Source: Mucilaginibacter paludis DSM 18603 (GTDB lineage Bacteria; Bacteroidota; Bacteroidia; Sphingobacteriales; Sphingobacteriaceae). From it: a stretch of DNA of 64,000 nt. Below the pieces are notes generated by a model, which made no database searches, was not told the origin of the DNA, and saw only the letters and a program-made list of their open reading frames with translations. Made by a program: the position numbers and the translations under genes. Positions within the stretch are counted from its first letter, which is position 1, and each line of letters opens with the position of its first letter. Positions 28,208 through 37,362 of the stretch are shown here, piece after piece. The stretch covers positions 6,837,977 to 6,901,976 of the forward strand of contig NZ_CM001403.1 in assembly GCF_000166195.2 (NCBI RefSeq), in the 5' to 3' direction.

Positions 28208-28797
28208 GCGCCGCCTTCCTTCTTTTTCATGGCAGCCAACTTGGCCGCTTGTTTTTCTGCCTGCTGGGCATCAAACAACCTTCGTTTTTCTTCGGCCATC
28301 TCGGCAGACATATCCGAAAACTTATAGGTTAACAAATTCAGGTCCTGCACGCTTTTATCGTACTGGTTAGTCATGGTGATGCATTCTGTTGGGCATACTA
28401 CGGTACATAAACCGCAGTACATGCATTTGGCCATATCAATATCAAACTTAGCCGCGTAAAGGCGTTTGGTTGTCCCGTCGGATGTTTGGCCAATGGCTTC
28501 GGTAGCTTTGATGCTATCGATGGTGATACAATCCACGGGGCAAACTTTGGCGCATAGGTCGCATACAATACAGTCGTCCATCTCCACATCCAACTGGTAC
28601 CGCCCTACCTCGGGCACGGGCAGTTTTTGCTGCGGATATTGGATGGTATTGGTTCCCTTACCGTCCTGCTCCTCAAAGTAGTTATCAGACTTTACAGACG
28701 ATACCACCCTTTGCTTGTTTGAAGCAAAAAAGTGCCTGAGTGTAAGGAATAACCCCACCCATGCTGTTTTAAATCCGTTGAATACTTCTTTTAACAT
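28204..28797 (-). CDS. nuoI: NADH-quinone oxidoreductase subunit I (2x 4Fe-4S)
   Basis: 197 residues. Two ferredoxin-type clusters: CIVCDLCAKVCPVDC and CMYCGLCTVVCPTEC. It carries clusters N6a/N6b that hand electrons toward the quinone site. The last 40 residues are a charged, Ala/Lys-rich tail. Separated from nuoH by 367 bp of repeats, unlike the tight joints in the rest of the run. Confidence 0.95.
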   Translation of the reverse strand: MLKEVFNGFKTAWVGLFLTLRHFFASNKQRVVSSVKSDNYFEEQDGKGTNTIQYPQQKLPVPEVGRYQLDVEMDDCIVCDLCAKVCPVDCITIDSIKATEAIGQTSDGTTKRLYAAKFDIDMAKCMYCGLCTVVCPTECITMTNQYDKSVQDLNLLTYKFSDMSAEMAEEKRRLFDAQQAEKQAAKLAAMKKKEGGA

Positions 28798-28820
28798 CTT
28801 TTATTTTCTTCTGTATTTAT

Positions 28821-29133
28821 TGTCCTCAACGCGCGGTGACACACACCCCCTCCCACTTCAATACCCTACGCACCCCCTCTCGAGAGGGGAGCTGTTTTTT
28901 GTGGAGGCCTGAACCCTTTTAAAGCCCAGGCCCCCGAGCGATTCCCCTCTTGAGAGGGGCGGAGGGGTGTGTCCTCAACGCGCGGCGATACACACCCCCT
29001 TCCACTGCATTGCCCTGCGCACCCCCTCTCGAGAGGGGAGCTTTTTTCTTGTTGAGGCCTGAACCGTTTAAAAGCCCAGGCCCCGTGCGATTCCCCTCTT
29101 GAGAGGGGTGGAGGGGTGTGTCCTCAACGCGCG
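28821..29133. repeat. Two tandem 149-bp repeat units inside the nuo run
   Basis: Unit 1 is 28821-28969 and unit 2 is 28970-29118, equal in length and largely identical. A third unit begins at 29119 (TGTCCTCAACGCGCG) and stops. Each unit contains the palindromes CCCCTCTCGAGAGGGG and CCCCTCTTGAGAGGGG. The same palindrome family occurs at 48001-48199 and around the IS at 59354. The 367-bp gap holds no gene: frames seen here are repeat translations. Confidence 0.9.
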
Positions 29134-29164
29134 ACGAAACAGCCCACCAACAACAGGACAATTC

Positions 29165-30262
29165 TCACATCAACAACAGCCGCCATATCCCCGATATCAG
29201 CATGCACACAAAAGCCAGCGGTGTTAACACCTTCCAACATAAACCCATCAACTGGTCGATGCGGAAACGGGGTAAAGTCCACCTGATCCACATCTGTACA
29301 AATACCAGTGCCAGGGTTTTCAAAGTTACCCATAAAATGCCCCATGCTATACCGGTGGTATAATCGGCTAAATGTAGCCGCCCCATATTGGGCAGCGGTG
29401 TATTCCAGGCACCTAAAAACAGCATCACGGCTATCATGGATACCAAAAACATCATGGCATATTCTGCCAGAAACACAAAGGCGAAGCCCATCCCGGTATA
29501 TTCGGTATGGAAACCGGCAACCAGTTCAGATTCCGCTTCGGGTATATCAAAAGGCGCCCGGTTTGATTCGGCCAGCGATGCGATAAAATAAATTACAAAC
29601 GCTATAATGAGGTGCGGCGCCCTGAAAATGTTCCAGGATAATATCCCGCCTGTATGGCTCACATCCCAATAACCTAAAAATTTGGTTGTTTCGGTTGATA
29701 AGATGCCTTGCTGGGTGGCAATCTGCTGCAGATCGAGCGTCTGGGTGATCATCACCACTGATATAATGGCGAAACCCGCCGGGATCTCGTACGAGATGAT
29801 TTGCGATACGGAGCGCATAGCGCCCAATAATGAGTATTTATTGTTGGAGCCCCAACCGGCCATCAGGATGCCCAATGTTTCTACCGAGATAATAGCGAAC
29901 ACATAAAACAAACCGATATTTAAGCTAACCGGCACCAAACCCGGCCCCCAGGGCATAGCCGCGAAACCGAGGTAAACCGCCACAAAAATAATGGCCGGCG
30001 CCAGCACAAACAAAAGCTTATCGGCTGCAGCGGGTGTAATAAATTCTTTCTGGATCAATTTCAGCATATCTGCCAGGGTTTGCAGCGTGCCGTACTTGCC
30101 TACCTCGGTGGGGCCAAGCCTGTCTTGTATCAAGGCAGATACCTTCCGCTCGGCATATACCCCAAATAGGGTAAACAAGCCGGCAAAGGCAAAAAGCCCT
30201 AAAGCGATGATGATATATGTAATATAAAAAGCCAAATCCGCAAAGTTTACTTTGGGCTGCAA
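29165..30262 (-). CDS. nuoH: NADH-quinone oxidoreductase subunit H
   Basis: 365 residues with eight or more membrane segments, forming part of the quinone chamber. Conserved: GVYAERKVSALIQDRLGPTEVG, SLAESNRAPFDIPEAESELVAGFHTEY and MWIRWTLPRFRIDQLM. The start codon is TTG at 30262; a stop lies three codons upstream and no in-frame ATG lies near. nuoA to nuoG are not upstream: a divergent gene follows at 30528. Confidence 0.92.
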   Translation of the reverse strand: MQPKVNFADLAFYITYIIIALGLFAFAGLFTLFGVYAERKVSALIQDRLGPTEVGKYGTLQTLADMLKLIQKEFITPAAADKLLFVLAPAIIFVAVYLGFAAMPWGPGLVPVSLNIGLFYVFAIISVETLGILMAGWGSNNKYSLLGAMRSVSQIISYEIPAGFAIISVVMITQTLDLQQIATQQGILSTETTKFLGYWDVSHTGGILSWNIFRAPHLIIAFVIYFIASLAESNRAPFDIPEAESELVAGFHTEYTGMGFAFVFLAEYAMMFLVSMIAVMLFLGAWNTPLPNMGRLHLADYTTGIAWGILWVTLKTLALVFVQMWIRWTLPRFRIDQLMGLCWKVLTPLAFVCMLISGIWRLLLM

Positions 30263-30267
30263 ACTTA
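30260..30267 (-). promoter_or_regulatory. Promoter-like -7 element overlapping the nuoH start
   Basis: The leftward strand reads TAAGTTTG, matching TAnnTTTG, and its TTG is also the annotated start codon. If this is the promoter, transcription would begin after that TTG, so either the motif is accidental or translation starts further downstream. Confidence 0.25.
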
Positions 30268-30502
30268 CTTAATTACAAATAAAATACGGCATTAGCCCGG
30301 GCTAAATATCCCCCTAAAAGGCTGTGAGTTGTTATTTTCTTTATAACACACCGATTTAGTAGTCTTTTTAAAGTTATAATCGCCTGTTAGCCTCTCTCCT
30401 ACCTAATACATATCCGTTATAAATATATTATCCGGCTAAGCACATCGGAGTTAAAACAGCGGTAAATATTGTAAAGCAACAGCAACGCAAGCCCCCATCT
30501 GT

Positions 30503-30510
30503 TATATTTG
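30503..30510 (+). promoter_or_regulatory. Promoter -7 element of the P-loop kinase gene
   Basis: TATATTTG matches TAnnTTTG and ends 17 bases before the ATG at 30528. No clear -33 element at the usual spacing. Confidence 0.35.
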
Positions 30511-30527
30511 TTGCTAAAATTGAAGCC

Positions 30528-31040
30528 ATGAAATTAATTTTGTTTAGAGGGCGGCCCGGAACGGGAAAAACATTATTATCCGGTTTGCTCTCGGCTCAAC
30601 TTAATTTACCCGTAATCAGGAAAGATGATATCTATGATGGTTTGAGCACTTTAAATCCGGATCACCAACAACGAAATAGCGCTACACACCACATCTTATA
30701 TGCGGTTTTAAAAAGTAACGCCCCCACAACATCTACCCTCCTATTAGACTTTCCGTTTCAGTTTGATGATGATATAGCCAAACTAAAAAACTGGTGCATC
30801 GAAAACAATGTAGAACTAAAATCTATCGTGGTAACTTGTAGCGATGAGGAGCTATGGGCATCCCGGTTTAACAAACGAGCCGAAAACCCGGCCCCCAACC
30901 AGCTTATTACCGATTTTAAACTGCTTAAACAACGTTATGGCGAAATGCAATTGAGGCCCGGCCCGTTGGAGTTACTGATTGATACCGTTAATAACAGCAG
31001 CGATAACATTAAAAATATTATTGCTTTTATTACTAAGTGA
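30528..31040 (+). CDS. Small P-loop ATPase/kinase (AAA_33 / zeta-toxin-like fold)
   Basis: 170 residues. Walker A GRPGTGKT at residues 8-15, then RKDDIYDGL where such kinases place a catalytic Asp, and an LID-like region RFNKRAENPAP. It resembles small nucleoside/antibiotic kinases and zeta-like proteins. No antitoxin-like neighbour is present. The substrate is unknown. Convergent with murI, 54 bp between the ends. Confidence 0.6.
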   Translation: MKLILFRGRPGTGKTLLSGLLSAQLNLPVIRKDDIYDGLSTLNPDHQQRNSATHHILYAVLKSNAPTTSTLLLDFPFQFDDDIAKLKNWCIENNVELKSIVVTCSDEELWASRFNKRAENPAPNQLITDFKLLKQRYGEMQLRPGPLELLIDTVNNSSDNIKNIIAFITK

Positions 31041-31094
31041 AGCAGGTTAAACCCAACAGGGTGCTTGCTGGCAACACGCGCGACCTTACTACAT

Positions 31095-31925
31095 TTACTT
31101 TACCGGCAGGTAGGTTGACTGCACGGGTTGGCAGTAAAACAGTGTGGCATGATGGTCAAAATCTGCCGTATCATCTGTTGTGGTAAAAAATTTCTGACTG
31201 GCATTTTTGGTAAGCTTGCTTTCCATTTCCGGATGCCGCTGCAAATAATTAACCAGGCTTTGCGCCACAATATCGCCCTGCGAAACCGCCTGAACATCAG
31301 CCGGAAGATAGGCTCTGATTTTTTGCTCCAACAGCGGATAATGGGTACATGCCAATAACAAGGTATCAATGCGGGGCGACTGAGCTAAAATTTGATCCAG
31401 ATATTGTTTAACAAAGTAATCGGCACCAGGTTTATCGTACTCACCGTTCTCAATCAGCGGTACCCAAAGCGGGCAGGCTTGCTGGTACACATTAACGTCG
31501 GGGAAAAAGTTGCCTATTTCAATTTGGTAAGAGCCCGATTGAACTGTACCTTTTGTACCCAGCACACCAATCTCTTTTGTTTTTGAATAGTTACCTATTA
31601 CCTCGGCCGTAGGCCTGATTACGCCGAGCACGCGTTTTGATGAATCGTGTTTTTTTAAGTCGTGCTGCTGTATGGTGCGCAAGGCCTTTGCCGAGGCCGT
31701 ATTGCAGGCCAGTATAACCAGTGGGCAGCCCATTTTAAACAAATGCTGTACGCACTCCCAGGTATATTGATGAATGGTTTTAAACGAACGGCTGCCATAA
31801 GGTGCCCGGCTGTTATCGCCTAAATAGATATAATCATACTGGGGCAGCAATTTGGCAATGGAACGAAAAACGGTTAATCCACCGTAACCGGAATCAAAAA
31901 CACCAATAGGATGAGCAGGTAACAT
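31095..31925 (-). CDS. murI: Glutamate racemase
   Basis: 276 residues. Converts L- to D-glutamate for peptidoglycan in the cytoplasm. Motifs: GVFDSGYGGLTV near the N-terminus, first catalytic Cys74 in ILACNTASAKA, second Cys in LLACTHYPLL. The PYGSRS loop binds substrate. It has its own transcription, because a strong terminator stands just upstream at 31942-31980. Confidence 0.95.
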   Translation of the reverse strand: MLPAHPIGVFDSGYGGLTVFRSIAKLLPQYDYIYLGDNSRAPYGSRSFKTIHQYTWECVQHLFKMGCPLVILACNTASAKALRTIQQHDLKKHDSSKRVLGVIRPTAEVIGNYSKTKEIGVLGTKGTVQSGSYQIEIGNFFPDVNVYQQACPLWVPLIENGEYDKPGADYFVKQYLDQILAQSPRIDTLLLACTHYPLLEQKIRAYLPADVQAVSQGDIVAQSLVNYLQRHPEMESKLTKNASQKFFTTTDDTADFDHHATLFYCQPVQSTYLPVK

Positions 31926-31941
31926 ATTGCAAAAATGGCAA

Positions 31942-31980
31942 TAAAAAAGCGAAGCCCGGTTATATAACCGGGCTTCGCTT
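31942..31980 (-). terminator. Strong terminator after the ompH genes
   Basis: A near-perfect palindrome (AAGCGAAGCCCGGTTA ... TAACCGGGCTTCGCTT) is followed by TTTTTT on the leftward strand. It ends the bamA/ompH unit before murI. Confidence 0.9.
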
Positions 31981-32000
31981 CTATTTAATTTAATTTTTTA

Positions 32001-32513
32001 TTATTTTAAGCCTAATTTCACTTTTACAGAAGGCATTAAATCGTCAGCATCCGGAGATACCAACAGGATGTTTTGTGAAGAATCAATCACATATCCAAAA
32101 CCTTTTTCTTTAGCTACGGCGGCTATTGCTGCTCTAACTTTATCAAAAAGTGGTTTTCCAAGCTCATCTTTTTTAGCTTCTACCTTTTGACCGGCAGTAG
32201 TTTGGTAATCTTGCATACGTTTTTGAAGATCCTGCAATTCGCTTTCTTTTGCCTGGCGAACAGCATCAGTAAAAGTAGCTTTTTTGGCTTCATAATCAGC
32301 AGCCCTTGATTGCAATTCAGTTTGCATGCTGGTTAGCTGATCGATAAAGGTTTTTTGGTAAGCTTGTAATTGTGCAGAGATGGTTTTTGTATCAGGCATC
32401 TGGTCAATTATAGCGTTAAAGTTAACGTGGGCAATTTTTGTCTGTGCTTGAGCAAAAGTTCCGATAAACAAGATACATCCCGCAACTAATACAACTTTAA
32501 ATAATTTTTTCAT
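32001..32513 (-). CDS. OmpH/Skp family periplasmic chaperone (1)
   Basis: 170 residues with a signal peptide (ending TFAQAQ). Mature part starts KIAHVNFNAIIDQMPDTK and contains a long charged coiled coil (about residues 40-120) like the tentacles of Skp, and ends with the family's VIDSSQNILLVSPDADDL. Holds unfolded outer membrane proteins in the periplasm. Second of two tandem copies downstream of bamA. Confidence 0.9.
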   Translation of the reverse strand: MKKLFKVVLVAGCILFIGTFAQAQTKIAHVNFNAIIDQMPDTKTISAQLQAYQKTFIDQLTSMQTELQSRAADYEAKKATFTDAVRQAKESELQDLQKRMQDYQTTAGQKVEAKKDELGKPLFDKVRAAIAAVAKEKGFGYVIDSSQNILLVSPDADDLMPSVKVKLGLK

Positions 32514-32616
32514 TTTTTACTTTTTCTGTTTTTTATTATGGTGCTATTTTAAACAATTATTTTGATTTAAGCCGTTTATTTTTCAACTCTAATCAAACTT
32601 TAATGTGGTTGGTAGG

Positions 32617-33147
32617 CTATTTGGCCAACACGCCCGGCTTAAGGCCCAAACGTGTAATTACATCTGCGCTTTTATCATAGCGTGGATTGGCGTATAACAT
32701 AATCACCTCGCTATTTTTATCAAAAACCATATCCAGGTTTTCGCTTTCGGCTAAGGCCTGTACGGCTTTGGCTATCCTGTCTTGTATAGGTTTAACCAAG
32801 GCGTTGCTACGCTGGGTAAGCTCCCCATCTGGCCCAAATTTCTGACGTTGAAAATCCTTCGCGGCCTTTTCTTTATCAATAATTTCGCCCTCGCGCCGCT
32901 TTTTCATATCGGCGGTCATCAATACCTGGTCGGCCTGGTAAGCCTTGTACATGCGGTCAATCTCCTGGAAACGGGCGTCAACCTCTTTTTGCCATTGTGC
33001 CGAAAGTGCGTTAAGCTCCTTCTGGGATGATACATAATCCGGAATATGTTTTAATATATAATCAGAATCGATATAAGCAAAACGTTGCGCAAAGCTTGCC
33101 GCACCCATTAACAGCACTAAACCAAGGGTTAAAAATATTTTTTTCAT
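32617..33147 (-). CDS. OmpH/Skp family periplasmic chaperone (2)
   Basis: About 176 residues from the ATG at 33147 (signal peptide MKKIFLTLGLVLLMGAASFAQ). An in-frame ATG at 33162 would add MCITT and is less likely. FAYIDSDYILKHIPDYVSSQKEL, a long coiled coil, then MVFDKNSEVIMLYANPRYDKS match the family. It lies 71 bp after bamA and pairs with the next ompH copy. Confidence 0.9.
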   Translation of the reverse strand: MKKIFLTLGLVLLMGAASFAQRFAYIDSDYILKHIPDYVSSQKELNALSAQWQKEVDARFQEIDRMYKAYQADQVLMTADMKKRREGEIIDKEKAAKDFQRQKFGPDGELTQRSNALVKPIQDRIAKAVQALAESENLDMVFDKNSEVIMLYANPRYDKSADVITRLGLKPGVLAK

Positions 33148-33218
33148 TGTAGTTATACACATTAGCTATAATGACGCTTAAATGTGCAATATATTGTTTT
33201 TTGCTTTATTTATACAAA

Positions 33219-35774
33219 TTAATTAAATCCTCCTGTAAGGCTTTGAGAGATGGAAAAGTGGAACTGGCCTTTGTTGGCGCTTGGTGCACCTTGTATGGCA
33301 TCAAACCCATAACCATAATCCAAGCCCAGCAATCCAAATATCGGCAGGAAGATACGCGCGCCAACACCCACCGAACGCCTAACATTGAAGGGGTTAAAAT
33401 CGCTGAAAGAATTCCAAACGTTACCGCCCTCTGCAAAAGCAAGTACAAATATGGTTGCGCTTTGGCTGGCAATAACCGGGTGGCGAAGCTCTAACATGTA
33501 TTTGTTAAATACCGGGCTACCAGGGTTGTTATCTGCATTATAGCTTGAGCCTACCGGAACTATCGAGAAATTTTGATATCCCCTTAAACCGATAATCTCG
33601 CTACCTTGTAAAAACTGGTAACTCTGCATACCATCACCGCCCAATTTAAAGCGCTCAAACGGAGCCTGGCCAACATCCTTGTTGTAATAACCCATAAACC
33701 CAAATTGAGCCTGGCTTTTTAACACCAGTTTACCATAGATTTTCTGGAACCATTGCGACTCAAACTTCCATTTGTGGTACTCTACAAATTGATAACGCTC
33801 TTGCGCAGTAGCTATTTTATAGTTGGTACTGTTAAATAAAGAGTATGGAGGCGTTGCCTGGATAGTAAATTTAATATTGGAGCCTGATGTAGGATAGATA
33901 GGTGCATCTAACGAGTTACGGCTAAACTCCTGCGTTAACTTAATATTGTATGATGTACCGTTGGTAAACAAGTAACCGGGATAATTGTGTAAGGTATAAT
34001 GATCCACGTTTAATGAATAGTTCAGTTGGAAAAGATCATCAGGCCATTTTAAACGCTGACCTAAAGTGATACCGGCACCATTTATTTTTAAGTGGTAATA
34101 GCTTGCATCTGTACTGGCGTAAACCGATCCGTTAGAGCTAACCTGGGTATACGCTGTAAAGGCGAAGTAAATTGGTTTTTTACCACCCAGCCATGGTTCA
34201 GAAAAAGTGAACGAATAATTCTGATAATTTTGACCGTTTGACTGGCCACGCAAGCTCAGCTTTTGGCCATCGCCTTTAGGTAAAGGGCGATACGCCTTGC
34301 CATTGAAGATATTACGTAACGAGAAGTTGTTGAACGTTAAGCCCAGGGTACCTACTAACTGGCCACCACCAAAACCACCCGAAAGCTCAATCTGATCGGA
34401 AGGTTTCTCAACTACGTTGTACACGATATCAACGGTACCATCCTGCGGGTTGATGTTTGTAGGCTTCGGCTCGGTTTTTTGCTCATCAAAGTTACCTAAG
34501 GTGGTAATATCACGTGTACTACGTACAATGGCTTCTTTTGAGAATTTTTGTCCGGGCTTAGTGTGCAGCTCGCGCAAAATAACTTTATCGTTAGTTACAT
34601 CGTTACCTTTAATAATAATGCGGTTGATGTTGTACTGAGGCCCCTCGTACATCCTGATATCCACATCAACGGTATCATTATAAATTTTAGTTTGAACCGG
34701 ATCTGCCTGGTAAGTTAAATAACCATCGTTTAAATACAGCGACGAAATATCATCACTATTGCCGCCGCCACCGCCGGTTAAACGTTTGTTCAAATCATCT
34801 TCGCTAAATACATCCCCTTTTTTGATACGAAGAACGGTTTTCAAAAAGCTGGTTGGATATTTGGCATTGCCCGAGAAAGTAATTTTACCAAAGTAATATT
34901 TAGGGCCTTCGTATAATTTAATTTTGATATCAACGGTACGGTCATCATGTCGGTAAACCGAATCGCTCACAATTTCGGCATCACGGTAACCCTTGGCCTG
35001 CAGTTTTTCTACAAAGCCTTGTTTATCTTCTTCGTATTTATCACGCATAAACTTTTTGGAACCAAAAATATGGTACCATTTTTTCTCGCGTGTTTTACCC
35101 ATAAAGCCCTTCAGCTTTTTATCGTTAAATACAACATTGCCCTCAAAGCTTATTTTATTAATTTTTACTTTTTGCTTTTTATCAATAGCTACATCCAAAA
35201 TTAAACTATTGGCATCGGCCGGATCTTTACGTTGTTTGATAGTTACCGTTGTATTAAGGTAACCTTTTTCGGTAAAGTGCTTTTTAATGATATTGGTAGT
35301 GGTATTAAGCAAGTTTTCGTTTACTATTTTACCAGCCTTATCGTTAAGTTTCTTTTGGATATCTTCAATTTCGCCTTTACGGATGCCAGTGAGGTGTATA
35401 CGTGATAAACGCGGACGCTCCTGGATCTGGATATCAAAGTAAACGGTATCGAGGTTGATTTTGGTGATGTTTAATTGCACATCATCAAAAAGGCCCTGGT
35501 CCCATAAAGCTTTGATCACGTTTGACGATGCTTCGCCGGGGATGGTGATCTTATCGCCTTTGTTTAACTTAGAAATGGTTATCAGTACATCTTTTTCAAG
35601 ATACTTTACACCACTAACCGTAATGCCACCAATGATATAATCTTTTGGACTTAAATAGCTTAAACTATCAGCAGGTATTTGCTTGCTCAATGACGGCCTC
35701 GGTTGGTTTGATACCTGCGCCCATGTAGTAGAGCAAATCACAGAAAAAAGAATTGCAAAAAGGAGTTTATTCAT
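33219..35774 (-). CDS. bamA: Outer membrane protein assembly factor BamA
   Basis: 851 residues. Signal peptide 1-19; five POTRA domains (about 45-430; e.g. VSGVKYLEKDVL, RIHLTGIRKGEIEDI, ISFEGNVVFNDKKL, ITFSGNAKYPTSFL, IIKGNDVTNDKVI) and a C-terminal 16-strand barrel. A conserved FKLGGDGMQSYQFLQGSEIIGLRGY lies where the VRGF/Y loop of Omp85 proteins sits. Inserts beta-barrels into the outer membrane. Follows uppS and precedes two chaperone genes. Confidence 0.96.
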   Translation of the reverse strand: MNKLLFAILFSVICSTTWAQVSNQPRPSLSKQIPADSLSYLSPKDYIIGGITVSGVKYLEKDVLITISKLNKGDKITIPGEASSNVIKALWDQGLFDDVQLNITKINLDTVYFDIQIQERPRLSRIHLTGIRKGEIEDIQKKLNDKAGKIVNENLLNTTTNIIKKHFTEKGYLNTTVTIKQRKDPADANSLILDVAIDKKQKVKINKISFEGNVVFNDKKLKGFMGKTREKKWYHIFGSKKFMRDKYEEDKQGFVEKLQAKGYRDAEIVSDSVYRHDDRTVDIKIKLYEGPKYYFGKITFSGNAKYPTSFLKTVLRIKKGDVFSEDDLNKRLTGGGGGNSDDISSLYLNDGYLTYQADPVQTKIYNDTVDVDIRMYEGPQYNINRIIIKGNDVTNDKVILRELHTKPGQKFSKEAIVRSTRDITTLGNFDEQKTEPKPTNINPQDGTVDIVYNVVEKPSDQIELSGGFGGGQLVGTLGLTFNNFSLRNIFNGKAYRPLPKGDGQKLSLRGQSNGQNYQNYSFTFSEPWLGGKKPIYFAFTAYTQVSSNGSVYASTDASYYHLKINGAGITLGQRLKWPDDLFQLNYSLNVDHYTLHNYPGYLFTNGTSYNIKLTQEFSRNSLDAPIYPTSGSNIKFTIQATPPYSLFNSTNYKIATAQERYQFVEYHKWKFESQWFQKIYGKLVLKSQAQFGFMGYYNKDVGQAPFERFKLGGDGMQSYQFLQGSEIIGLRGYQNFSIVPVGSSYNADNNPGSPVFNKYMLELRHPVIASQSATIFVLAFAEGGNVWNSFSDFNPFNVRRSVGVGARIFLPIFGLLGLDYGYGFDAIQGAPSANKGQFHFSISQSLTGGFN

Positions 35775-35836
35775 TCGAATATTTTGGTGGCTAAAATAAT
35801 TTATACAGTTGTTAAAAAGTGTTAAACGTAAAAATA

Positions 35837-36577
35837 TTAGTTGATTTGTTCGCTTATCATGCCAAACCGGCGTTCACGTTTCTGATAATCAAGTATCGCT
35901 TCAAACAAATCTTCGCGCCTAAAATCTGGCCATAATTTGTCAGTAAAGTACAGCTCGGCATAAGCAATTTGCCAAAGCAGGTAATTGCTGATGCGGTACT
36001 CCCCGCTGGTTCTGATCAGCAATTCCGGATCAGGCAGGTTAGATGTATGTAAATGCTGAGAAAAAACTTCTTCGGTAATGTCTGCCGCCTTCAGTTCGCC
36101 GCTTTCTACCTTACGGGCAATAGCTTGCGTGGCCTGCACTATTTCGCGCCGCGAGCTGTAGCTCAGGGCCAGGGTAAGTACCAGGCCTGTATTACCTGCT
36201 GTTTGGGTAATGGCGTTATTCAATTCGGCGCTGCACTTGGCGGGCAGCATATCCATGTCGCCTATGGTATTGAGGCGAACATTGTTATCCATTAATTTTC
36301 TGATCTCTTTATTGATGGTTGATATCAGCAACTCCATAATGGCAGTAACTTCAAATTTGGGCCTGTTCCAGTTTTCGGACGAGAAGGTATACAGCGTTAA
36401 ATATTTAATACCCAGTTCTCCCGCTCCCTCAACCACATCCCTAACGGATAATACGCCATTGTGATGGCCAAAAACACGCAATTTACCCTTGCCCTTAGCC
36501 CACCTGCCATTTCCGTCCATAATTACAGCAATATGCTGCGGTAACCTGGCTGTATCTATCTGCTCTTTAAATCCCAT
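35837..36577 (-). CDS. uppS: Isoprenyl transferase (undecaprenyl diphosphate synthase)
   Basis: About 246 residues from ATG 36577 (MGFKEQIDTARLPQHIAV). The frame also opens at 36619, but the extra 14 residues look non-homologous. Active-site signature HIAVIMDGNGRWAKGKGK with the catalytic Asp, YTFSSENWNRP, and the C-terminal RTSGEYRISNYLLWQIAYAELYF. Makes the C55 lipid carrier for cell wall and LPS. First gene of the uppS-bamA-ompH-ompH unit. Confidence 0.95.
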   Translation of the reverse strand: MGFKEQIDTARLPQHIAVIMDGNGRWAKGKGKLRVFGHHNGVLSVRDVVEGAGELGIKYLTLYTFSSENWNRPKFEVTAIMELLISTINKEIRKLMDNNVRLNTIGDMDMLPAKCSAELNNAITQTAGNTGLVLTLALSYSSRREIVQATQAIARKVESGELKAADITEEVFSQHLHTSNLPDPELLIRTSGEYRISNYLLWQIAYAELYFTDKLWPDFRREDLFEAILDYQKRERRFGMISEQIN

Positions 36578-36990
36578 CACCAAATTATTTGCCATTAAGC
36601 TGCAAATGCCCATATACAAAAACTAAAGGCGTTGTAACACGCTGATATATACTATCCTTTAAATATTTACAAGCCTTATTAGCAACCATTTTTGTAATTA
36701 ATCAACTGTCAATCTCCAATTAAAAAAACAGGTACAAGCGCTGTTTAACCGGAAATATCCAAAAATTTCAGGGGACAAAGGTAAAACTTACTTTGTATAT
36801 TTTTATGATATGGTTAAAAAGAAAAGGTTGGTTAACAATTTTTAACACTTGTTAGGTACACAGCCAATTTAAACCACGCTAAAAATATTTATCATTTTAA
36901 CTATCAGAGCTTTTAAATGATCGAAATTTTTAATTTTTTGTATGGAAGTTATTGTAGTTTTTAATATTTTCATGCTTCAAAACCTGGATC
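36578..36990. other. Non-coding gap upstream of uppS
   Basis: 413 bp, AT-rich, no supported gene. It holds the promoter motif at 36776-36783 and a short inverted repeat ACAAAGGTAA/TTACTTTGT around it. Confidence 0.5.
36776..36783 (-). promoter_or_regulatory. Promoter -7 element for the uppS unit
   Basis: The leftward strand reads TACCTTTG, an exact TAnnTTTG match, about 190 bases upstream of uppS. No clear -33 partner. Confidence 0.35.
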
Positions 36991-37338
36991 ATGATATCGT
37001 CGCTCTGCATTATTTTCCTGATCATCTTTTACGTTTATTTTAAACAATATTATGAGAAGCTGATTGCCGCCAAGCTGCAGATGGATGACGAAAAACGAAT
37101 TTGGACCAAAAAGCTGAACCGCATACTGCTGACTATGCCAGCCGGTATTATAGCCATTGTGATACTTTATGCCATATCGTTTACGCTGATGAGCTTATAC
37201 CCCGAGGTAGAGAATGTAAAATCGTCTCGCAGGGTGGTTGATGTTGTTGCGGTTTTATTTTGCCTGGCTTTATTTTTTTGGGATAAAAAAGAGCTCGATA
37301 AAAAGCTGGGAAGCACCAAAAATATTGAGCAACTGTAA
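36991..37338 (+). CDS. Small membrane protein of unknown function (115 aa)
   Basis: 115 residues with three hydrophobic segments (about 1-17, 49-68 and 84-98) separated by charged stretches (YEKLIAAKLQMDDEKRIWTKK). It is the only rightward gene in an otherwise leftward block and stands between the PorG-like gene and uppS, which are usually adjacent in Bacteroidota. No family is recognised. Confidence 0.55.
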   Translation: MISSLCIIFLIIFYVYFKQYYEKLIAAKLQMDDEKRIWTKKLNRILLTMPAGIIAIVILYAISFTLMSLYPEVENVKSSRRVVDVVAVLFCLALFFWDKKELDKKLGSTKNIEQL

Positions 37339-37362
37339 AATGCCAAGCCCGGGTGGCAGCTT

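Noticed and set aside
30528..31040. Zeta-type toxin of a toxin-antitoxin pair
   Set aside because: Only the P-loop fold fits; no antitoxin ORF lies beside it.
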